Origin: Pachyseris speciosa
Lineage: Eukaryota; Cnidaria; Anthozoa; Scleractinia; Pachyseridae
Assembly (NCBI GenBank): GCA_016490735.1
Contig: JAEMWC010000136.1
Coordinates: 776,001 to 840,000 of the forward strand
Length of the DNA: 64,000 nt
Direction of reading: 5' to 3'
The stretch's first letter is position 1; each line of letters opens with the position of its first letter. Below the pieces are notes generated by a model. That model was not told the DNA's origin and did no database searches. It was given only the letters and a program-made list of their open reading frames with translations. Below, in pieces: positions 57,501-64,000 of this stretch. A program made the translations under genes and the position numbers.

Positions 57501-60500
57501 CTAATAATGTAATTTCAAAAAGTAATTGCAAAATAAAGTGAATTTGTTTTTTGACAGGACATGTGTCATGTACAAACTAGTACATGGCTGTACTTGCCAT
57601 TCCAAATGACTCAGCAGTTAACAAATCAGGCCAGAGTGCTAAGGTCAAGACTCTATTTTGCAAGACAAGGCATTTGTGCCTTCCAGTAAATTAGTAAGGG
57701 GTTTCATTTCCCATTATATCAGAGAAATCACTTTTTTATTTACTCCAATCTAGTGACATGACAAGACTGAGCATTGCCTTGTTCTAAGCCCAAGTATTTC
57801 CTGAGCTGGGGGATACTGCATTCTAGAAAATTTAATTTCTCCCTATTGGTGGCTGATTTATAAATCTGTCTTTTTTTATTTATCAATCATATTGCTTAAA
57901 TCCCTAAAGACATATAAGGTGCCAGTACTTACTTTCACAGCAGTTGTCCTTTGAATGTGAGGTACAAGTTACCTCTGTAAGCAACTAAATTTGCCTCTGA
58001 AGTTCTTGGTTAGCTTGCTGTAAATTTGTGATCAAATCTGTGTTCTTTGGAGAGAAAGAACAGAAAAGGATTTTGAATATACATAAGCTTTCAGTAAATT
58101 TACAGACAGGAGTATGCTAGGCCAATTGGCTCAATACTACCGGATCATTTATCATATTATCATCTTTAATTCAGCTAATTATAAAAAAATGGTTAATGAA
58201 CTCTAAAATTAATTGCACTAATTTGGCTTCCAATATAGAGGGTAACCTTAACAACTCTGTCACAATAAAACAATCAAAGCTTAATGTAAACATAATCTCC
58301 ACAAATTATGAGCGCTTCAAATATAAAATGAAATAAATTCGAAAGCTGTAAATGGCTAGATATTAAATTATAAAATTAGAGTAAAAAAAAAATAACAATT
58401 ATGATGATGGCATACACCCCCAATACAACATAACCCTGGCCATCAGAGTGACATGATCAGCTTAAAACGTTTCATTTCAGTACCTATGAGGCACAAGTTT
58501 TAAAGGTGGTGAGATTATACACAAATCATAAGTGAAGACCTAATGATGTACCGTCCAGCAAACTTAAATTCAGTGCAAGGAAATTTGAAAAGGCTTAATG
58601 TTTGCATGATGTAAATGATGCTGCAGGTTTTGGCAGCTCAAATATCAGAATAAGGTATCATCTAAAATGCCCTGCATAAATCGTCTTAAGTTAACTTCCT
58701 TCAGAATAGCACTTTGTCGGTTGGGTAAGAGATAATCTGTGACCATAAATTGATAAATGAGGAAACTATCCAGACCATTCAGCGGAAATGGAGAAAGAAA
58801 ATGGCTGAGTCGCAAGTTAACAAGTTGCAGCTGCTGTAATTCCGCAAAGCTCAGTTATCATCCCAATATCACATGCAGTTGAAAACCAAAGAAAAGATAT
58901 GTGTAATATAACAGAAGCAGAGAGAACAATAGAGAACATTCCAAGACCCCAAATGCCACTTGACCAAAAACACGTTTATCGTTCGGAAGCAAATATTCCG
59001 ATCGAAATCTATTTTGCGCGTTAAATTGCAAAGGATATAACACCAGAAAATACGGCATAAACATCAAAAAAATTCCGCGAAACAGAAAGCACTTGAACCT
59101 AATGTATTTGTTTTAAGAAGCTCCTAACTGTATTTCGAAAAATCGAGTTACAAAATACATCTGTGAGCGAGCAGACATGTCTCCAAAAATTTGGCATCAA
59201 ATTACACTCCACTCACGTCATGCAAGCCAGAACAGAGCTGAATTCACGAAATAATGCACGCAAATGAAAGCCATTCGGTATGAAAACGTCTTGAATATAA
59301 CATAAAAGTCGAAATTTTCCATCGTACCGAGATATTTACAACTTCGTGAAAATAACACCCCGCGGTCCTGTGTTACAGTCTATTTGGCACGCGATCAGAT
59401 TTATAACGACAAAACACGATGAACATCACGCGGTTAAGTTGCGAAAAATGTGCGAAGAAATGTATGTCAGGGCCTTTATTTGCGGCCAGATGTTTGACAA
59501 AAGCAGCGGAAACGAACTTTATTAAAAGCACGAGCGATAAGTTACGCCTGGCTAGCGAACCATTCTGAAAATGCTGCAAAAGTGACGGGTCCATGGAGCA
59601 TGTCGTAATTCGTTATTACGCTTAATTTACTTTAAATACATACAAGTAAGGAACGAGAGGAGGGCACTGAAAACCTGAATCGAGCCCGTAATTATGTACT
59701 AGAGAACCAATGGCCCACAAGAGGGCGAAAGCGACTCACTTCAGTGAACATCGGTTGAGTTGTAACATAATATGGCCATTGCATGAACTCGGTGAAACGC
59801 TTCACCTCGAATGTACGACCAGAGTCAACACACGGAAACGACGAACAAAAGACTCACCCATCACGAATGCGATTTTCCCGATCATAGCTGTTCCCTGACC
59901 TCGAAATTGAACAGATTTTCACGCCTTCTCACCGAGTGGGTGGTTTGTACGGGAAAGCGAGCGCGCCTTGGAAAACAAATAAGCCGTCTGCGATCGAGCG
60001 CGCAGCACTCCGTGAAAAATCGGCTCAAGGAGGCGGGGAAAGTTTCAAACCAGCCAAGCAGAATTTGAATGTATAATTTGTTAAACAAAGAGCAGACTTA
60101 CGCGATTTATGACCCAGCAAAGGTAAACAGCACGTGGCAGTCGTTTCCGTGAGGTTATGAGCGTAGAAAGGCTTCGGTTGAACGGCCAAAAGAGCTACTC
60201 AGTTCGTGAGTCACTCTCGAGGGGTATCAAATATTACCCGTTACGAGGGCTTGCAAGTCACAATAACATAACATGCGTGCTATTCCCCATTGTCCCGGGG
60301 ATAAGGTTACACTTGACAAGAGACATCAAAACAACCCACCTTCGAAATTTCGGTACGTTATCCGTGAGTAAGGAAACGACGTGTTCACCGTCACCGTCCC
60401 CAAAACAAATCTGCTCCTTGTCCTCTTGGAATTTTACATCTTTGTGGCTTTGACTTGACAGCGGCTTATCACCAGAGCCCGCGCAATTTGGCGAGTGTTC

Positions 60501-60593
60501 CGCGCGATTTAATCGGAGAAATGTGTCGGATCCTGTACTCAGGTTTTGCAAAACCTCGCGCAGAGCACACAATTCCCGCAGTTTAACGAGCAT
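48559..60593 (-). CDS. TNIP/ABIN-like coiled-coil adaptor with UBAN motif
   Basis: Likely ubiquitin-binding adaptor of NF-kB/TNF signalling, cytosolic. Exons on the - strand: 60593-60340, 58044-57995, 56364-55956, 54665-54384, 52011-51880, 51262-51137, 50450-50178, 49872-49577 and 48916-48559 (stop). From 56364 onward all junctions are GT-AG and phases agree. Nearly all of the 5' two thirds is coiled coil. The AHD1-like part is FDQVLYRAQEMLERETQEKL with KSLRQQVENL. The UBAN/AHD2 motif follows in 51262-51137: YREEFLNERKEKERV. The C-terminus is Gly/Pro/Ser-rich and disordered, as in ABIN proteins. Order and spacing match TNIP1. Uncertain points are the start (ATG 60593 is used; the heptad pattern continues upstream without a Met), the junction 60340/58044 (phases differ, so a small exon is probably missing) and a possible GC donor at 57994. 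A LINE lies in the intron 52012-54383. Confidence 0.78.
51137..51262 (-). CDS. UBAN (AHD2) exon of the TNIP-like gene
   Basis: A 42-codon phase-0 exon. The motif Y-R-E-E-F-x3-E-R-x3-K-E-R is the ubiquitin-binding signature shared by ABIN, NEMO and optineurin (D/E-F-x3-E-R-x2-R/K-E). Flanking heptads continue into KLKRDLENAQSRISSLQEQ. Linear ubiquitin binding is inferred from the family. Confidence 0.75.
52108..53740 (-). mobile_element. 5'-truncated LINE (non-LTR retrotransposon)
   Basis: The - strand carries the 3' part of a LINE ORF2 followed by an A-rich tail (AAATAAAAAATAAAAAAAAA at about 52108-52128). The endonuclease and the start of ORF2 are missing; the frame is closed by a stop near 53728, where the truncation appears to be. 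It sits in an intron of the TNIP-like gene in the same direction as the gene. Confidence 0.85.
52302..53725 (-). CDS. LINE reverse transcriptase (ORF2 fragment)
   Basis: An uninterrupted frame of about 470 codons. Reverse transcriptase motifs in order: IARVIPIFKSDD, NYRPISVLPSFSKFFARVI, GIFLDLSKAFDTVNH (first Asp), SCGVPQGSILGPLFFLLYIN, LILFADDTNVF (catalytic ADD), then LSLNLKKTKFM and NFLGVILDENLNW. The C-terminal region ends with SLSSFKKKLKIKLL. This order fits the Jockey/CR1/L2 group; the clade was not tested. The AUG-like start is not real, since the true N-terminus is missing. Intact catalytic residues and no stops suggest a recent insertion, though the copy cannot move by itself. Confidence 0.88.
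56764..56793. repeat. (GTAG)n microsatellite at a retroposon tail
   Basis: Seven or so AGGT/GTAG units, followed on the + strand by CACTTTATTTAAAATGTT. On the - strand this reads as a retroposon 3' end with a tetranucleotide tail. It lies in a TNIP intron. Confidence 0.6.
57190..57540 (+). pseudogene. LINE 3'-end remnant
   Basis: The frame 57190-57408 contains HLWQEISYKFKDLNQFAFSK followed by AVKNYLLSQ, which resembles the conserved C-terminal end of LINE ORF2 proteins (W-x-x-L/I ... S/F-K-x-x-L-K-x-x-L). The following sequence is T/A-rich and ends in an A-rich tail near 57530. It is short and diverged, and lies antisense in a TNIP intron. Confidence 0.45.
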
Positions 60594-61589
60594 AGAATTA
60601 TTTTCATGTACCAGATATTGTATAATTCGTCGCAGTTCGCTGCTCTGATCTTGGCATTGCCAGTTTTGGATCTCTCCAGATTAAAACTTCAGACCCGCGT
60701 TGATGCGAAAACCACATTATCGACCACCTGAATGGCAAATAGCCATAAACAAAGAAGCAAACGCAACTGTCAGCTGAACTGTAAACGCTCGCATTTGATT
60801 TTTAAATGTCGTAAAATTTATCGTCTCTTTTGTAATAACGTTTCCTGTGCTATAAAATTCGTCACGGTATTTGCGCCAAAAAGGCCCAACAAAACCGGAA
60901 ATTAGATGTAGGAAAAACAAATGACCATCGGGCAGCGCTGGATGTTGCTTACCGGAAGTAATTTTTTTTAATTTCAAGACTTGCGAGGAATTTTTCAAGA
61001 TTCTGGAGAAAGATAAATATGCAAAGAAAAGACAAATTGATATTCCTGCATAAAACACATCTTTGTGATAAATCAGATACATGAGCCGATATCATGAGGA
61101 GGATATTGAATTCACGATCATTTTCTGAGTTCAGACATATCAGCGGTTTATATTTGCTAAAATGTCACGAGATTCTGTTGAACAATGCAAAAATTGACGT
61201 CCGGTGCTACATTGATTCAGATTCTCTTCATTTATTATAGACTGGAATTTCACTCTACCGACCCTCTTCTATATAGCCTGAGCAATCAATTTCCGCAAAG
61301 TGAGGTGTATACCACGAATCAGCAATATGCTTGAGCCTAACAACCTGGAGGGTCTCAGAAATATAAAATATTAGTTCAGTTTGGTTAAAGTTCTGGCCAT
61401 TTCTCGTTTACTAATTTCGATTGCCTCCGCCACCCTCGTCCCTTTTTATGGACTTTTATCGCAGCTTTATAGATACAGAAGCTGGCGAAAGTCATGCAGT
61501 CTGGTCCAGAGCGCCATAGTCCAGCGTCCGGTGTTCATATCGTGTAGAGCCTACCACGTGAACAGTACGTGTAATATGAAGGAGATATG
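60594..61589. other. Upstream flank of the TNIP-like gene
   Basis: The frame of the first TNIP exon stays open for 24 codons upstream of ATG 60593 before a TAA, and its heptads continue, so an upstream exon with the true start is possible. The 121-codon - strand frame at 60717-61082 has hydrophobic stretches but no family I recognise. Nothing else is seen. Confidence 0.35.
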
Positions 61590-62015
61590 TGCGACCGGTT
61601 ACTAGTAGCTCAGTTGGTACCGGACTACCGTGCGGGAGGTCGCGGGTTCAAACCCCGGCCGGACCAACACGGAGCGGAGGAGAAAGTGCTGCCTTTATAA
61701 CACATCTACAAACGGTTAGGCTTTCTAGTCTTCTCGGATAAGGATGATAAACCGTAGGCCCCGTTTCAAAGTACTTTCAACTTAATCTGATGCTGTGGGA
61801 CGTGAAAGAACCACTAGCCGGATGTAACAAGTAACAAGTGACTCTGGCTGTGACCACCCCTGTACTAGTGGCTGTGCTAATTCGATGTTTATTACGGGGG
61901 CACTCATTAGCTACTTCATTACTCGGATGTAAACTGCGCAAGCAGTCTGGTAAAGTCCCCCGGCCAGTGTTGTAAATTATCCCAGAAAAGCCCCGGTGGG
62001 GAGAGGATAATTATT
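61590..62015 (+). mobile_element. tRNA-derived SINE (family C)
   Basis: The head has a box A (TAGCTCAGTTGG, 61606-61617) and a box B (GGTTCAAACCCC, 61645-61656), but no proper anticodon stem or acceptor pairing, so this is not a tRNA gene. The body contains CTCGGATAAGGATGATAAAC, CGTAGGCCCCGTTTC and a CTGTGGGACGTGAAAGAACC segment, which I recognise as a coral-type SINE body. The 3' limit is approximate. Confidence 0.7.
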
Positions 62016-63165
62016 AACTGTTTGTATGTATGTGAACCTCTTTCACTCAGCCCCTTTGGTCACACGCTCGCCCTCCCGTTCTGCACGCGCAGGTTACCAT
62101 GCACAAGAGGTTTCGCGGTTTACTGTTTAATGATATTTTCCTCTTAATTTATATGGTGCTTGCCAGTGTTACTGCTACAATGCAAGTTTTACTGTTACTG
62201 GAGCCAATTGAAACTCTCGTGTACACGCGAGAAGAGAGCTTCATAGTCTTCATATTTCGTCTCTGTGTTTATTATCAGTTGAAGTTAACTTTACCAACTA
62301 GTAATAACCAAAGCTCAGTAGGTGCGTTCGAAGGGATGTTAACCCTTATTTTGTGTTTTGCACTGATACAGAAATCAACGATATTTCGTGCGGACGGACA
62401 GCAAAAAAACTGAAAGCGAATGTGCAGCAAATAAATAAGCGGCATTGCAGGCTCTCCAAATTAACTTCAAAGAAACTTTTGCTAATTCAAAAAAGCATTG
62501 CACATTTTGAGACTCGTCTATTCATGCTCGCCATTTATGTAACTGAGAGGGGTAGTGTGGCGGTAGCGATGAAGCGAAAACCTCGTGTGGTTGCCTTTCA
62601 CTGATGGCAAGTAAACGACTCCCTACGTTTAAGACTCTAAATAGTTACCTTACCTTAGTTTATTACCTTACTTTAACTTACCTTAGACTGTTTACATATG
62701 TTTACGGACGTTGAGCGAAACCGCTGGGGTATCCCCGCGGCATTAATTAGTTAATGTCAACACAACACACAACTTCGCTTTCGGCTTACCAGCCAAAGAT
62801 TAATTCAAATCAACCCATTAAATTTGCTTTTAGGAGCAAAAAAAGCTTTCAGCTTTCTTGCGTATATTCATACATTGTATGCATGCATTCGCCTTTGTGC
62901 AAAGCGATCGCTTAACGTCAAGAAGTGCCGGCTTTACAAAATAACACACTGCCTTCAAACTGTACTTTTTGTAATTTCCGTCTGACCGAAATATACATGT
63001 TCAACTAACACTTTGCTTTGAATAGTTTGCCATCCTTCGCGATTGTAGATATGGAAACAGCTGCTATCCGCGATCGCCTGTGATCATATGGAAACCAGGT
63101 TTAAATAGTTGTAATAAACGACCTGGGTGTTAATAAATATTGGGCTAATACGGCGGGATACTTTA
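62016..63165. other. Intergenic, no supported gene
   Basis: A 104-codon frame at 62099-62413 (+) begins with ATG and has two hydrophobic stretches. It overlaps another short frame and matches nothing I know. A CTTACC-type short repeat lies at 62648-62690. Confidence 0.35.
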
Positions 63166-63167
63166 TA

Positions 63168-63610
63168 ATGAATCATACTTTAGAAATTCATCCGGGGAGG
63201 GGGGGGGGGGGGAGGGGTACTCTCAGAAAAATTGGGTGGGTGGGATTACCCTATTTCAGACCAAAATCTGCGATTTTCCCTACCCTATTTCAGACTGGCC
63301 AAAAATTCGATACCCTATTTCAGACCTATTTCAAGTACATGGTTGGCGTAAACATAATTAAAAGACAAAAAGAAGGGCCTTTGTTGATGGACCATATAAA
63401 GGCCCAATGATGAAGATCGTAGCTTTTTCAAAAAATAAAAAACCCAATTCAAGACTAGAGTGCACAAGCCATACCCTATTTTAGACCAAAATGGTCAAAA
63501 TCGATACCATGTTTCAGGCCAAAACGGCTAAAAACAATACCCTTTGGGGCCGCACACACTTATATAGCCCATATAAGGGAGTCCCCCGAGGGGGGGGGGG
63601 GGGGGAGTGT
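63168..63610. repeat. G-tract-flanked repeat with CCCTATTTCAGACC units
   Basis: Poly-G tracts at 63195-63213 and 63587-63606 bracket about 370 bp in which (A/T)CCCTATTT(C/T)AGACC recurs at least four times, with diverged forms (ACCATGTTTCAGGCC). The ends GGGGTACTCTC and GGGAGTCCCCC are partly complementary. Likely a non-autonomous mobile repeat; no coding capacity. Confidence 0.6.
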
Positions 63611-64000
63611 TTCCCTGATTAAATCTCGATGAGTTCTATTGAATTTAAAAACGTTCTCTGGTTAAAAATATGAAAACATAAGCTTTCGGCTATCAGCCTA
63701 TAGCCTTTAACGAATGGAAAATGTAACGCGCGGACGGAAATATATACCAAGAGGGTGCGAAAATTTGAGAATAAAAATACTAAAAGAAGTGTGAAAGAGC
63801 TAAAAGATAAAAATATAAATTAGGTCTAATTACAGTAAAATGAAATATTGCCTAGGCAACGGTTTAGAGTTATTATCCGCCTCGACAAATTCTAGTGTTT
63901 TTCGAACGCGGTAATTGCCTTTGTCTATGATACAAGCATTGTCGAAATCAAAATGGAGTGATTGTTTTGCCACGCATGCGCATGGTTTGCAGCCACTCGA

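Noticed and set aside
58645..58840. A - strand open stretch rich in Leu (about 65 codons) as the missing TNIP exon
   Set aside because: It lacks a clear acceptor and donor, ends in its own stop, and does not continue the heptad pattern.
61600..61668. A tRNA gene at the box A / box B pair
   Set aside because: There is no paired acceptor stem or regular anticodon arm, and a SINE body follows, so it is a tRNA-derived SINE head.
62099..62413. A 104-codon + strand frame as a small membrane protein
   Set aside because: There is no similarity, the composition is AT-driven, and no regulatory or splice context; chance is sufficient.

Overview
This is eukaryotic, animal DNA. Genes are split into many short exons with GT-AG introns, they are far apart, and the sequence between them is AT-rich and crowded with palindromic MITEs, SINEs, LINE pieces and microsatellites. 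A paired-domain gene of the Pax-A type, together with tRNA-derived SINEs of a form I associate with stony corals, points to a cnidarian and most likely a scleractinian coral. The clade comes from recognition only; no search was run.

Three host genes are well supported. (1) PaxA/Pox-neuro-like transcription factor, + strand, 14054-16922: three consecutive exons whose phases fit, a complete paired domain, no homeodomain, and a very long Asn-Gly-rich tail. (2) CHID1 (stabilin-1-interacting chitinase-like protein), - strand, 41387-22263: I assembled all 14 exons, including a 16-nt microexon. Phases are consistent throughout and give a 396-residue protein, close to the usual family length. (3) A TNIP/ABIN-like coiled-coil adaptor with a UBAN ubiquitin-binding motif, - strand, about 60593-48559: at least nine exons, with the 5' end and one junction unresolved. 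A possible fourth gene is a run of four phase-0 exons on the + strand at 3774-5080, with no recognised family.

Most of the rest is mobile DNA. CHID1 intron 1 holds a 6.1-kb ISL2EU-like DNA transposon (33918-40044) with 28-bp perfect terminal inverted repeats and two convergent, decayed genes: a SAP-SWIM-YqaJ nuclease gene and a THAP/DDE transposase gene. A second, TA-flanked transposon (37167-39219) is inserted inside the transposase gene. Other CHID1 introns hold a hAT remnant, several SINEs and a TTAA-flanked MITE. A TNIP intron holds a 5'-truncated LINE with an intact reverse transcriptase frame. Between CHID1 and TNIP lies an antisense 28S rRNA pseudogene, split by a roughly 970-bp block of three direct and one inverted copy of a ~254-bp unit, flanked by a 14-bp direct repeat.

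Layout: 1-13.9 kb, sparse, with an orphan exon run and MITEs; 14-17 kb, PaxA; 17-22 kb, MITEs and repeats; 22.2-41.4 kb, CHID1 with its transposon-filled introns; 41.4-48.5 kb, repeats and the rRNA pseudogene; 48.5-60.6 kb, TNIP-like gene; 60.6-64 kb, SINE and simple repeats. The three host genes are not obviously connected in function.
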